A stretch of DNA of 64,000 nucleotides from CBDBIK01 sp965206145 (GTDB lineage Bacteria; Pseudomonadota; Alphaproteobacteria; TMED109), in the NCBI GenBank assembly GCA_965206145.1, contig CBDBIK010000005.1:613417-677416 (forward strand). Reading direction: 5' to 3'. A model generated the notes under the pieces. It searched no databases. It had not been told where the DNA came from and saw nothing but the letters and a program-made list of their open reading frames with translations. The number at the start of each line of letters is the position of its first letter. Position 1 is the stretch's first letter. Of the stretch, positions 35,481 through 44,404 are shown piece by piece. A program made the translations under genes and the position numbers.

Positions 35481-37850
35481 ATGGTGAAATCGGGCGGAGA
35501 AATAGCGGCGCAAGCACAGGCACCTGCAGAACCGAGGCACCGACGAAATCTCCCTCGCCTGGCCTCCACTGCGGCGGGGCTGACTGTGCTCGCGCTCGCG
35601 CTCACCGTCGCCGGATCGCTCGTTTCGTACCACGCGGAAGACCCTTCCCGCCTCGTGCAGAGCGAAGAACCGGCACGTAACTGGCTCGGTGTCCAGGGGG
35701 CCTGGTTTGCGGCAGAGGCGTACGCATGGATCGGCACTTTGTCCGCCTGGATGGTGACCGTGACGATGTTTATTTGGGGCGGGCTCCTGCTTGCCCGAAC
35801 CCCGATCCGCAGGCTCTGGCTCCGGATCCTCTTTCTTGCCCTGGCACTCGTAGGCGTTGCCCACGCACAGGCCCTGTTTCTGCCCGCCTCCGAATCTGCA
35901 TTTACCGGAATCTCCCTTGCTTCCCTAGCCCTTATCCGGGAATCCCTGGACCTTGACCTCAGCGGTGATCCCACAACGAAGTACGCGATGGTGGCGGGGT
36001 TTGTCTTATTTGCCTTTCTTACGTGGTTTTACGCCGCCGCCGTACCCCTATCGACATGGCGTGCCGGATGGAAACTTGCGCTCCGTCCGCTCGGCTTTCT
36101 AGGCAACCTGGGTGGTTTGAAAAACTTGGGTGGTCTGGGCAACCTAAGAAGCCTGGGAAGCCTGTTTCGCCGTGACAGGAACGAGAAAAACGAAAGGACT
36201 GAGCCCGTTCTCGAGCACGACCCGTTCCTCCGCCGCACGCGGCGAACAAAGAGTAAGGCGAAAAGCCCAGCAAAAAGGACAAAAGAAGTCCTCATGCCGA
36301 CACCTCCTCGCGTGGGCAAACGCGAGGCAGAAGAACGCCAGAAGGATTTCGGACTTGTGCTCGAAGGTACCCGTCTCCCCCCGCTTGATCTTCTAAAAAA
36401 GCCTTCCCGCATCGCACCGGAAAGCGACGAAGGACGCGAAGCAAACGCCCGAATGCTGGAATCGGTCCTCAACGAATTTCGGGTCTCGGGCGAAGTGGGC
36501 CGCGCGGTTTCAGGCCCGGTAGTCACTCGCTACGAGTTCGAGCCCGCCGCGGGCACACGCTCGAACCGCGTGATCGCTCTCTCAGGCGACATCGCTCGGT
36601 CCATGAGCGCAACGACTGCGCGTGTTGCGATCATACCCGGACGCAACGCGATCGGAATTGAGCTTCCAAACGCCCGTCGCGAGACGGTTTATCTGCGTGA
36701 ATTGCTGGGATCGGAGCAATTCGAGGGATCCACCGCCTCACTCCCGTTGGCTCTCGGTAAGGACATCGCCGGCGTACCCGTGATCGTTGACCTAGCGCGC
36801 ATGCCTCATTTGCTGATCGCCGGCACGACCGGATCGGGCAAGTCCGTAGGCGTGAATACCATGGTGCTTTCACTTCTCTACAGGACGACACCCGAGCAGG
36901 TCCGATTCATCATGATCGACCCGAAAATGCTGGAACTGTCGGTCTACGAGGGTATTCCACATCTCTTGCACCCGGTGGTGACGGATCCGAAGAAAGCGGT
37001 AGCTGCACTCCGGTGGGCGATCCGGGAAATGAATGACCGTTACCAGAAAATGTCGCTCCTCGGCGTGCGGGGAATCGGCACCTACAATCGCAAGGTAGAA
37101 GAATCGATAAAGAAAAAATCTCGCCTATCCCGAACCGTGCAGGTCGGGTTCGATCCTGAAACAGGCAAGCCCGCCTACGAGGAACAAGAAATCGAGGCGA
37201 AACCGTTCCCCTACGTCGTGATTGTTGTCGACGAGATGGCAGATCTCATGTTGAGTGCCGGCAAAGAGTTCGAGCTCGCTGTCCAGGCCTTGGCTCAGAA
37301 AGCCCGTGCGGCCGGGATCCACATGATCGTCGCCACCCAGCGTCCGTCGGTCGACGTGGTGACGGGAACCATCAAGGCCAATCTTCCCTGCCGGATCAGC
37401 TTTCAGGTTTCATCGGCGATCGACAGCCGCACGGTCCTCGGCGACCAGGGTGCCGAACAGCTCCTCGGTAAGGGAGACATGCTCTTCATGCAAACGGGCG
37501 GGCAGATAACGCGCGCGCACGGACCCTTCGTGGGCGACGATGAGGTGGAGAAGGTCTCGGACTTCCTCCGCGAACAGGGTGAACCTGAGTACGTCGAAGA
37601 GATAACCCAGGAAACCGAAGACATGATAGGGGTCGAGACAGGTGACGATGGCCGCGATCCCCTCTTCACCGATGCGGTCTCGATCATCATGCGCGAAGGC
37701 AAGGCCTCAACGAGTTTCCTCCAACGCCACCTGCAAGTGGGCTACAACCGCGCTGCACGAATCATCGAGAAAATGGAGACAGACGGCATCGTTAGTGCCG
37801 CAAACCACGCAGGAAAACGCGAAGTTCTCATGCCTGGAGACAACAAGTGA
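35481..37850 (+). CDS. ftsK: DNA translocase FtsK
   Basis: Cell-division DNA pump of 789 residues that clears chromosome termini from the septum. About four membrane helices lie within residues 25-190. A short basic linker (about 195-265) follows; it includes a repetitive Leu-Gly-Asn stretch (LGNLGGLKNLGGLGNL). The motor domain has Walker A in LLIAGTTGSGKSVGVNTMVL, FIMIDPKMLELSVYEGIPHL and Walker B in YVVIVVDEMADLML, plus MIVATQRPSVDVVTG. The C-terminal gamma winged helix (STSFLQRHLQVGYNRAARII) reads KOPS sites. The start at 35481 is the only good one. Confidence 0.95.
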   Translation: MVKSGGEIAAQAQAPAEPRHRRNLPRLASTAAGLTVLALALTVAGSLVSYHAEDPSRLVQSEEPARNWLGVQGAWFAAEAYAWIGTLSAWMVTVTMFIWGGLLLARTPIRRLWLRILFLALALVGVAHAQALFLPASESAFTGISLASLALIRESLDLDLSGDPTTKYAMVAGFVLFAFLTWFYAAAVPLSTWRAGWKLALRPLGFLGNLGGLKNLGGLGNLRSLGSLFRRDRNEKNERTEPVLEHDPFLRRTRRTKSKAKSPAKRTKEVLMPTPPRVGKREAEERQKDFGLVLEGTRLPPLDLLKKPSRIAPESDEGREANARMLESVLNEFRVSGEVGRAVSGPVVTRYEFEPAAGTRSNRVIALSGDIARSMSATTARVAIIPGRNAIGIELPNARRETVYLRELLGSEQFEGSTASLPLALGKDIAGVPVIVDLARMPHLLIAGTTGSGKSVGVNTMVLSLLYRTTPEQVRFIMIDPKMLELSVYEGIPHLLHPVVTDPKKAVAALRWAIREMNDRYQKMSLLGVRGIGTYNRKVEESIKKKSRLSRTVQVGFDPETGKPAYEEQEIEAKPFPYVVIVVDEMADLMLSAGKEFELAVQALAQKARAAGIHMIVATQRPSVDVVTGTIKANLPCRISFQVSSAIDSRTVLGDQGAEQLLGKGDMLFMQTGGQITRAHGPFVGDDEVEKVSDFLREQGEPEYVEEITQETEDMIGVETGDDGRDPLFTDAVSIIMREGKASTSFLQRHLQVGYNRAARIIEKMETDGIVSAANHAGKREVLMPGDNK

Positions 37851-38506
37851 TCCGTGCAATCCTGGTCGCTGTCGTTCTGGCAACGACGCCTGCCGTCGCG
37901 GAGGAGGATGCTCGGATCGCACAGGTACAAGCTTACCTTACCTCGCTTCCGCCCTCGACAACGACATTCATCCAGAAAGATCCCGACGGGACCTTGCGTT
38001 CCGGCTGGATGGCGCTCGCCCCTCCGTCACGTATGCGAATCGAGTACGAGCCGCCCAGTACCCAAATCTTGGTCGCCGACGGGACGTTTCTCGTTTTCCA
38101 CGATCCCGAGGCGGGTCAAGTCTCGCACATTTCTCTCGCCTCGACGCCGCTTCGGGCTCTTCTTGACGGTGATTTCGGCGACGAGAGCACGAGCGGGATC
38201 AGGGTGCTCTCCATCGAGGAGGGAGAGGACGAGATCCTTATCCAGGTTGCGGCCTACGACGAGCAGGGCGAGGAGTTTCCCGTGCGGCTTGCCTTGGTGT
38301 TTGCCAACGACCCCTTCCGGCTCGAGGGATGGTGGGTGCTCGACGTCCAGAAGCGGGTTACCGAGGTTCAACTCAACGGATTCGAGCCGGCTGATTTGGA
38401 GGACCCTAGCTTTTTCCAGCTTACCCCGGACATGCGCGGCAGGGGTGATGTGTGGCGCGGTCCATGGAAGAATCGGAGAGTCCGCCCGAGTGCACGGGGT
38501 GGTTGA
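37847..38506 (+). CDS. lolA: Outer-membrane lipoprotein carrier protein LolA
   Basis: Periplasmic carrier that shuttles lipoproteins from LolCDE to the outer membrane, 219 residues. The signal peptide ends near ATTPAVAEE. The beta-barrel region has FIQKDPDGTLRSGWMALAPP, SRMRIEYEPPSTQILVADG and WWVLDVQKRVTEVQLNGFE. The GTG overlaps the ftsK stop (GTGA), the usual alphaproteobacterial pairing. The C-terminus is longer than usual by a basic stretch (WKNRRVRPSARGG), and a transposon begins about 40 bases later. Confidence 0.88.
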   Translation: MIRAILVAVVLATTPAVAEEDARIAQVQAYLTSLPPSTTTFIQKDPDGTLRSGWMALAPPSRMRIEYEPPSTQILVADGTFLVFHDPEAGQVSHISLASTPLRALLDGDFGDESTSGIRVLSIEEGEDEILIQVAAYDEQGEEFPVRLALVFANDPFRLEGWWVLDVQKRVTEVQLNGFEPADLEDPSFFQLTPDMRGRGDVWRGPWKNRRVRPSARGG

Positions 38507-38581
38507 GGTAGCCTCTGGAAGGGCGCACCGTTATCCAGTGTGCCGTAAAACCTCGTCCTTCAGGGCGGGGATATAAGGCGC

Positions 38582-38599
38582 AGCCGCGCTAGCGCGGCT
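38582..38599 (+). terminator. GC-rich hairpin with T run inside the left end of the IS
   Basis: Perfect palindrome AGCCGCGCTAGCGCGGCT followed by TTTTGGG. It can end transcripts coming from ftsK-lolA or be part of the IS left end. Confidence 0.5.
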
Positions 38600-38649
38600 T
38601 TTGGGTTGTACGTTTGTCTAAATTGCCCATAGACCAATATTAGAAATAC

Positions 38650-39855
38650 ATGAATCGTGTCATGCTAAAAGCAACCAAAGTTCGATTGTATCCTACTGTC
38701 GACCAAAGAAAGGCGCTTGCCTTTCAATTTGGTGCAATGAGATGGGTATACAATTTTTCCTTGAACTGGCGTAGTACCGCCTGGAGAGAGAATGGCGAAA
38801 GCATCAGCAAGCGTCAAACACTGGACAGGTTGGTTGATCTGAAAGCCGCTGAGGAAACAGCCTGGCTAAAAGAAGCTGACAGCCAAGCCTTACAACAATC
38901 AGTGATGCACCTGGATGTGGCATTCCAACGCTTCTTTAAGAAGCAAAGTCGCTATCCACGCTTTAAAAGCAAGTACGACAGACAATCCATGTCCTATCCG
39001 CAGCGAGTCAAGATCGTAAACGGACGCAGCTTATATCTACCCAAAGTAGGAAATGTTAGAGCGGTTTTGCACCGTGAGATTGTCGGCAAGATCAAAACCG
39101 TCACCATTTCTCGAACCCAGACAAGGAAATATTATGCATCCATCCTGTGTGACGATGAGCTGGCGGCTCCCGCCGCCCTGAAAAAGGTTCAAGCAGACGC
39201 AATCATAGGCCTTGATTTGGGCTTAACGCATCTAGCGATTGCCAGCACTGGTGAAAAGCAGAAGAACCCACGTTTTTTGAAACATGCTGCCCACAATTTA
39301 CGCCGCAAACAAAAGGCGTTGTCACGCAGAAAGAAAGGATCAGCTAACCGCAACCAGGCGCGTGTGCTTGTTGCCAAGGCTCATGAAAGAACATCTAACA
39401 TACGCAATGACTTTCAACATAAATTGTCAAAACAACTGGTTGGCAAAAACCAAGCAATCTGTGTGGAGACGTTGAAAGTTAAAAACATGCTCAAGAACAG
39501 AAAACTATCCAAACATATCGCTGACGCATCATGGAGCGGATTGCTACGCAAACTGGAATACAAGACCGCCTGGACGGTCAAACATTTGGTTCAAATGGAC
39601 CAATGGTTTGCGTCCAGCAAGACTTGTTCCTGCTGCGGTACCAAGGTGGAAACCATGCCGCTGTCAGTGCGGCAATGGATATGTCAGAAGTGTAACCAAG
39701 AGCATGATCGGGATATTAATGCTGCCACTAATATCAGGCAACAAGGCATCCTGAAGCTAAAGGCGGAAGGGCTATCCGTCTCTGCCTGTGGAAGCCTGCG
39801 TAAGACGGATATACCGTTCGCTGCGGCCGGGGAAGCAGGAAGCCTCGTCCTTTAG
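38650..39855 (+). CDS. tnpB: RNA-guided endonuclease TnpB
   Basis: OrfB/TnpB protein of 401 residues, related to the ancestors of Cas12. The RuvC residues are all present: D189 in IIGLDLGLTHLAIAS, E273 in AICVETLKVKNML and D355 in HDRDINAATNI. The zinc finger has C326, C329, C345 and C348. The N-terminal stretch KVRLYPTVDQRKALAFQFGA is the classical OrfB opening. The protein works with an RNA from the element's right end that guides cleavage at the donor site. Codon use is clearly less GC-rich than the host genes. An alternative start is the Met at residue 5. Confidence 0.93.
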   Translation: MNRVMLKATKVRLYPTVDQRKALAFQFGAMRWVYNFSLNWRSTAWRENGESISKRQTLDRLVDLKAAEETAWLKEADSQALQQSVMHLDVAFQRFFKKQSRYPRFKSKYDRQSMSYPQRVKIVNGRSLYLPKVGNVRAVLHREIVGKIKTVTISRTQTRKYYASILCDDELAAPAALKKVQADAIIGLDLGLTHLAIASTGEKQKNPRFLKHAAHNLRRKQKALSRRKKGSANRNQARVLVAKAHERTSNIRNDFQHKLSKQLVGKNQAICVETLKVKNMLKNRKLSKHIADASWSGLLRKLEYKTAWTVKHLVQMDQWFASSKTCSCCGTKVETMPLSVRQWICQKCNQEHDRDINAATNIRQQGILKLKAEGLSVSACGSLRKTDIPFAAAGEAGSLVL

Positions 39856-39870
39856 GGCGAGGAGTAGTCA
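39720..39870 (+). ncRNA. Probable TnpB guide RNA (omega/reRNA) scaffold
   Basis: Inferred by position: in IS200/IS605 elements the guide RNA overlaps the 3' end of tnpB and the right-end hairpin, and its guide is the flanking DNA. Here the scaffold would end with the CCTCGTCCTTTAGGGCGAGG hairpin, and the guide would be the first bases after about 39868, the end of nhaD. Exact ends are not visible. Confidence 0.4.
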
Positions 39871-41298
39871 CTGCAGAACGATCGGAACCTGGTCAAACAG
39901 AGCCGCGTTCAGCCGCAGATGAACGAAAATGCCGAATGCGTAACCGATGGCGATGACCGGTGCCCACTTGAGGTGGGAAAAGAACGTGTAAACACCACGC
40001 GCCTGGCCCATCACGGCAACCCCGGCAGCGGATCCAATGGAGATAATGCTTCCCCCAACCCCTGCTGCGTAGGTGGCGAACAGCCACTGCCCATGATCCA
40101 TGGCTGGGAACATGGTCAGCACTGCGAACATAACCGGAATATTGTCGACGATGGCTGACAGGATACCGACGAGAGAGTTCGCAACCGTGGGGCCAAGCCC
40201 GATGTACGTGCTCTCGGCGGCGAGCGCGAGATAGCCGAAATTAGCAAGCCCGCCTACGCACATCAGCACGCCGTAGAAAAAGAGAAGCGTATCCCACTCG
40301 GCGCGCGCAACTGAGCGGAAGATGTCGAACGAAACAACGTCGCCTGTGGAGTCGGAGGACCTCGATACTTTTTGCTCCTGACTCCAGCGTCGCAAGTACA
40401 GCCCGTACCACTGAAGCACCCCAAGCCCCGCCATCATTCCGAACACGGGTGGCATACCGAATAGTTGATGAGAGGAAACGGCGAAGGCAATCGTGCACAA
40501 GAAGAGCACCATCACCACGATTGCCCCTTCTTTCAACTGCACATCCTCGGAGGTGACCGAAGGATTTCCCTTCGGAATCGCGAAGTACATTGCTACCGCG
40601 GGAAACAGATAACTCGCCGCCGACGGCACGAAGATTGCGAAGAAATCGAAGAAATCGAGAATGCCCTTCTGCCACACCATGAGAGTGGTGATGTCGCCGA
40701 ACGGACTGAACGCTCCGCCTGCGTTCGCGGCCACCACGATGTTGGTGCAGCTGACAGCGACGAAACGCGGGGATCCCTTGCCCACGGCCATGACCACGGC
40801 GCACATGACCAGCGCAGTGGTCAGATTATCGGCGATCGGGGACAAGAAAAAGGAGATCGCGCCCGTGATCCAGAACACACGCCGATAGCTGAACCCGCTG
40901 GAAACTAATTCCGCGCGGATCCGTTCGAACACGTTCCGTTCGGTCATCGTGTTGATGTAGGTCATCGCCACGAGCAAAAAGACGAAAAGCTCGGCGAACT
41001 CAAGGAAGGTGTGGCGGAAAGCATCGCGGGCCGCATGCTCTTCGAGACCCATGTCATTGATCGAAATCGCGACCAAAACCCATATGGCGGCTCCAGCGAC
41101 AAGTACCGGTTTTGACTTTCGAATATGGGTGAACTCTTCCGTCATCACGAAGATGTAGGCAGCGATGAAGATGGCGACAGCGATGAATCCGACGGTGGTG
41201 TTGGTAAGACCCAGATTGAGCACGCCTACTTCCTCCGCAGCGAACACCACACCTGGTGCGAGGACGAGGAAGAGAATTGCGAGAAATGTTCGGATCAT
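39868..41298 (-). CDS. nhaD: Na+/H+ antiporter NhaD
   Basis: Inner-membrane sodium/proton exchanger of the ion transporter superfamily, about 476 residues and 12-13 helices. A possible signal peptide (IRTFLAILFLVLAPGVVFAA) opens it. Family marks: MTEEFTHIRKSKPVLVAGA, FAELFVFLLVAMTYINTMTE, FFLSPIADNLTTALVM, TNIVVAANAGGAFSPFGDIT and SAIVDNIPVMFAVLTMFPAM. The ATG at 41298 is preferred; a TTG at 41313 would add five residues. Its stop codon lies at the right boundary of the tnpB element, so the last residues or the stop may derive from the element. Suggests a saline or alkaline habitat. Confidence 0.92.
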   Translation of the reverse strand: MIRTFLAILFLVLAPGVVFAAEEVGVLNLGLTNTTVGFIAVAIFIAAYIFVMTEEFTHIRKSKPVLVAGAAIWVLVAISINDMGLEEHAARDAFRHTFLEFAELFVFLLVAMTYINTMTERNVFERIRAELVSSGFSYRRVFWITGAISFFLSPIADNLTTALVMCAVVMAVGKGSPRFVAVSCTNIVVAANAGGAFSPFGDITTLMVWQKGILDFFDFFAIFVPSAASYLFPAVAMYFAIPKGNPSVTSEDVQLKEGAIVVMVLFLCTIAFAVSSHQLFGMPPVFGMMAGLGVLQWYGLYLRRWSQEQKVSRSSDSTGDVVSFDIFRSVARAEWDTLLFFYGVLMCVGGLANFGYLALAAESTYIGLGPTVANSLVGILSAIVDNIPVMFAVLTMFPAMDHGQWLFATYAAGVGGSIISIGSAAGVAVMGQARGVYTFFSHLKWAPVIAIGYAFGIFVHLRLNAALFDQVPIVLQ

Positions 41299-41415
41299 GG
41301 AGGGTTCATTCAAGACATGAAGTGGCTATTCCCGGTATAGCGAGTCCGGGGCAGGTCCGCCACCTCTCACCGCAGGCCTTACAATGCTCTTCGATACAGT
41401 CTCCGGGAGACCGCC

Positions 41416-41790
41416 ATGCCCGTTCAACTTGAAACCCTTGACCACGTGACAGTTCTCGTTCGTGACCTTGAGAAGTCGACTGAATTCTACCGAGATGTGC
41501 TTGGCCTCAAGGAAGCCTCGTGGCGACCGCCCTTCACCTTCGACGGGGCCTGGATGGCCCTCGAAGACCGTGCGGTCCTACACCTTGTCTGCCGTGATGG
41601 TGGACCGGACCATTCGGGTGCTGTCGATCATTTCGCTCTCAAGGGCGCAGACAGTGACCATGCACGCACGGAACTCACGAAGCGTGGCGTGGCGTTCAAG
41701 GAGCAGGAAACGCCCGACGGACGTTACCGGCAAATGTTCCTCACCGACCCGGACGGAGTGAAGATCGAGCTCGTTTTCCCGCAAGGCTGA
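41416..41790 (+). CDS. VOC/glyoxalase-family protein
   Basis: Protein of 124 residues with the vicinal oxygen chelate fold: LETLDHVTVLVRDLEKSTEF, YRDVLGLKEA, ALEDRAVLHLVCRDGG, AVDHFALKGAD and FLTDPDGVKIELVFPQG. Metal-ligand positions appear to be His9 (LDHV), a second His in VDHFAL and Glu near the end (KIELVF). The specific reaction is not identifiable. Convergent with the enolase-like gene, ends eight bases apart. Confidence 0.87.
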   Translation: MPVQLETLDHVTVLVRDLEKSTEFYRDVLGLKEASWRPPFTFDGAWMALEDRAVLHLVCRDGGPDHSGAVDHFALKGADSDHARTELTKRGVAFKEQETPDGRYRQMFLTDPDGVKIELVFPQG

Positions 41791-41798
41791 AGCCGCCG

Positions 41799-43091
41799 TC
41801 AGGAATCGCAATCCAGCGGAGCCAGTGCTGCCCGTCCTGCAAACCTTTCCTTTCCACCACTTTCCCGCTCGATGCGGAGGACCTCGTTCCACTTTGCCAT
41901 TCGCTCTGAACGTGCGAAGGAACCAACTTTCATCTGACCAGCACTCCAGCCAACGGCAAGATGTGCGACCGAGACATCCTCGGTCTCGCCGGAACGCGCG
42001 GAAACAATCGTCCCCCATCCCTGCTCGCGCGCAGCAACAAGTGCTGCTTTCGCCCGGGAAACAGTACCGGCTTGGTTTGGCTTGACGAGAAGTGCGTTCA
42101 CAGCCCCCATTGCGGCGGCACGGTGGACCCGCTTGGCATCGGTGACGAGAAGATCGTCCCCCACCACCTGCACACGCCTACCAAGGGCCTTCGTGAACTG
42201 GGCGGTTCCCTCCAAATCGTGCTCTGCCAGCGGATCCTCTACCGAAGCGATGGGAAAATCGTGGCACCACTCGAGAACGCGACCGGCGAAAGCCTCCGGT
42301 TCCAGCGTCTCGTTTTCGAGACCGAGGCGATAAAGACCGTCCGAGAAAAGCTGGTTGGCGGCGATGTCGAGCGAGAGGACGATGTCTTCGCCGGGACGAA
42401 AATTCGCCCGCTCGATGGCGCGGGTGACAAGCGCAAGCGCCTCCCTGTTGCCTTGAACAAGGGGCCAGAAACCTCCCTCGTCGGCCACACCGGCGAGCTT
42501 TCCTTCATCGGCGAGAATCTCGGCGGTAGCGCGATAAACTTCTGCCGTCCAGACAAGTGCCTCCTCGAAATTATCGGCACCCACGGGCATGACCATGATG
42601 TCCTGAACATCAAGACGGCCAGCGGCATGTGCTCCCCCGCCCACGATTTGGACCTCCGGTAGCGGAAGAAGCGGTGCCTCGTTGCCGGCAAGAAGTTTCC
42701 ATCGGGGTGCGCCCGTGGCACCCGCTGCCGCATCAAGCACGGCGAGCGAGACTGCGCAGGCCGTATTTCCGCCGATCGTGCGGAACCCCTCGCCGCCAAT
42801 TTCGGCAAGGACGGCATCGACATCCTCCTGATCGGTCGCATCCCTGCCCTGGAGTGCTCTCGCAACAGTTCCTTCGACCTCGCGTACGGCTCCAAGGACG
42901 TCCCGGCCTCCGAAACGCTTCCCTCCATCACGGAGTTCGACAGCCTCGCCTTCACCCCGACTTGCACCGGCGGGTGCGGCTGCCCTGCCAACGGCTCCTC
43001 CTGCGAGTCGCACTTCGGTCTCCACGGTAGGATGGCCGCGCGAATCCCAAATTCGCAAGCCGCGAATGGAGACGATGGAAGTGTCAGGCAC
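41799..43091 (-). CDS. Divergent enolase-family protein
   Basis: Enolase fold of 430 residues but unlikely to be the housekeeping enolase. Conserved (yeast numbering): H159 in GGGAHAAGRL, E211 in ADEGGFWPL, D246 in LSLDIAANQLF, E295 in SVEDPLAEHD, D320 in VVGDDLLVTD, K345 in LVKPNQAGTV and K396 in MKVGSFARSERMAKWNE. Changed: the residue matching E168 is Asp (RLDVQDIMV), and H373 is Ala (VSARSGETED instead of VSHRSGETED). Loss of H373 suggests another phosphorylated substrate. The GTG at 43091 overlaps the upstream kinase gene's stop by eight bases, so the two are coupled. Confidence 0.85.
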   Translation of the reverse strand: MPDTSIVSIRGLRIWDSRGHPTVETEVRLAGGAVGRAAAPAGASRGEGEAVELRDGGKRFGGRDVLGAVREVEGTVARALQGRDATDQEDVDAVLAEIGGEGFRTIGGNTACAVSLAVLDAAAGATGAPRWKLLAGNEAPLLPLPEVQIVGGGAHAAGRLDVQDIMVMPVGADNFEEALVWTAEVYRATAEILADEGKLAGVADEGGFWPLVQGNREALALVTRAIERANFRPGEDIVLSLDIAANQLFSDGLYRLGLENETLEPEAFAGRVLEWCHDFPIASVEDPLAEHDLEGTAQFTKALGRRVQVVGDDLLVTDAKRVHRAAAMGAVNALLVKPNQAGTVSRAKAALVAAREQGWGTIVSARSGETEDVSVAHLAVGWSAGQMKVGSFARSERMAKWNEVLRIERESGGKERFAGRAALAPLDCDS

Positions 43092-44103
43092 GGAACGGCT
43101 CTGGCATCTCCTGCCATGTCTGGGCAAGCATCTCAAGCGATGGGACAGGATCGAGAAGGAAGCGCCGCGCAAAGGCGCGCACTGGTATTCTGCGTTCTTC
43201 CGTATCGAGGTACTCAACGGGCGAGCGTCCGTCGATTCGCCCCAGCATTAGTCCCGGGAGAAGACGAGCCGTGCGCGCCTCCAGCGCGGAAACGTCCTCC
43301 CAGGCGACCTCGTCCGCATACGTCTCCCAAAGTGCCACGGTACAGGCGGCGAGGTCAGCGACAGTCTGTGGTACCACTCGAGCCTTCAGGAAAAGATGGT
43401 TGAGACAGAAAGCAAGGTCGAACGCAGGATCGGCGAAGGTGGCACACTCCGCATCAAGCAACGTGGGCTCACCGTCGGGTCTTTCGAGGATATTCTTCGG
43501 GCTCACATCTCCGTGAATGAGAGCGATGCTCGCGGTGTCCTGTCCGGAAGCAACCTCTCGAAGCTGGTCTGCGAGATCGGGATTTTTCTCGATCGGGTGC
43601 AGGAGATAGGGCTCAATTCGAATGTCGTGAAAGGTTGCCGCATTGGAAAAGGCCCGGGCAAGATCTGAGTCACTAGCCGATTCACGATGCAGGCGGCCCA
43701 CAAGGCGGCCCACTTTTCGCGCAAACGGAGCTTCAACCTTCCCTGCAAGCAATTCCTCCTTCCAGAGCCGATGGCTTCTGGGATCAAGGTGCTCCATCAC
43801 GAACAGGCCTCTTTCACGGTCCTCGGCAACCACGCGGGGTGCCGCTCCGGGGATGGTTTCATTCGCCCAGCGCAACCAGCCCGCCTCAGCGGCGTTGCGT
43901 TCGACAGGAGCTCGCCAGTCCGCTTCGACCCGAAGTTTAGGAAGGGCACGCTTGGCGCAAAGAGAACCGGTGGCGAAGTCGAGCCGCCAGATATCCGAGG
44001 AAACGCCGCCTTCGAGTTGGACCAAGCCGAGCGGAGGCCGGCCGCGATCCAGGTCAAGTCCGGCTAGGGCTTCGAGGAACACCTCGTCCGGGGTTTGACG
44101 CAC
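43084..44103 (-). CDS. Phosphotransferase, APH / methylthioribose-kinase-like
   Basis: Small-molecule kinase of 339 residues with the aminoglycoside-phosphotransferase fold. The Brenner-type catalytic loop is LIHGDVSPKNILE and the metal-binding aspartate follows in LLDAECATFADPAFDLAF. The N-terminal lobe has LEGGVSSDIWRLD, and RGLFVMEHLDP sits at the hinge. The layout resembles methylthioribose kinase more than antibiotic kinases, but the substrate is unknown. It is translated just before the divergent enolase, so its phosphorylated product may be that protein's substrate or a close relative of it. Confidence 0.85.
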   Translation of the reverse strand: MRQTPDEVFLEALAGLDLDRGRPPLGLVQLEGGVSSDIWRLDFATGSLCAKRALPKLRVEADWRAPVERNAAEAGWLRWANETIPGAAPRVVAEDRERGLFVMEHLDPRSHRLWKEELLAGKVEAPFARKVGRLVGRLHRESASDSDLARAFSNAATFHDIRIEPYLLHPIEKNPDLADQLREVASGQDTASIALIHGDVSPKNILERPDGEPTLLDAECATFADPAFDLAFCLNHLFLKARVVPQTVADLAACTVALWETYADEVAWEDVSALEARTARLLPGLMLGRIDGRSPVEYLDTEERRIPVRAFARRFLLDPVPSLEMLAQTWQEMPEPFRA

Positions 44104-44128
44104 GTCCGGAAGAGCTTGCGGGAAGCGT

Positions 44129-44404
44129 CTAGCTCCCCGGTTCCTCGTACATCAGAGTAGGCTTCATTGTGCGGAAATCGTCTGCACGCACGAGAATCTC
44201 GACATCTTCGACACCCGAACGCAGACGGTAAACAAGCCGATAGGCAGGGTTGCCTTTATGCATGATGGGCGTGAGATCGACAACGATGGCGTCGAGATCC
44301 TTGTCTACCCAGGTGCGGATCATGTGATCACGTCCAACGGAGTGGACAAAGGTAGCTGAGGCCGGAAATGCCATTGTCACAACGAGCACCGCAAAGACGA
44401 ACAT
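44129..44404 (-). CDS. Small secreted protein of unknown function
   Basis: Protein of about 91 residues with a signal peptide (FVFAVLVVTMAFPASA) and a compact mature part with VGRDHMIRTWVDKDLDAIVV, YRLVYRLRSGVEDVEILV. The ATG at 44404 is preferred; a TTG at 44443 would add 13 residues. It lies 25 bases upstream of the kinase gene, on the same strand. No family recognised. Confidence 0.6.
   Translation of the reverse strand: MFVFAVLVVTMAFPASATFVHSVGRDHMIRTWVDKDLDAIVVDLTPIMHKGNPAYRLVYRLRSGVEDVEILVRADDFRTMKPTLMYEEPGS

Larger units (their letters stand above)
38545..39870 (+). mobile_element. IS200/IS605-type element with tnpB only (IS1341 group)
   Basis: Carries only tnpB; no Y1 transposase (tnpA) is present, so it can move only with help. 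The left end shows an imperfect hairpin CCTCGTCCTTCAGGGCGGGG (38551-38570), and the right end a near copy, CCTCGTCCTTTAGGGCGAGG (39843-39862), as expected for subterminal hairpins of this group. No terminal inverted repeats or target duplication, as is normal. The right boundary falls at the last codon of nhaD. Confidence 0.8.

Noticed and set aside
39720..39870. CRISPR-Cas12-like system around the TnpB gene
   Set aside because: There is a RuvC nuclease of the Cas12 lineage but no repeat-spacer array and no cas1/cas2; the flanking hairpins are those of an IS200/IS605 element.
41799..43091. Housekeeping enolase
   Set aside because: Two active-site positions (E168, H373) are changed and the gene is coupled to a kinase; a canonical enolase is expected elsewhere.
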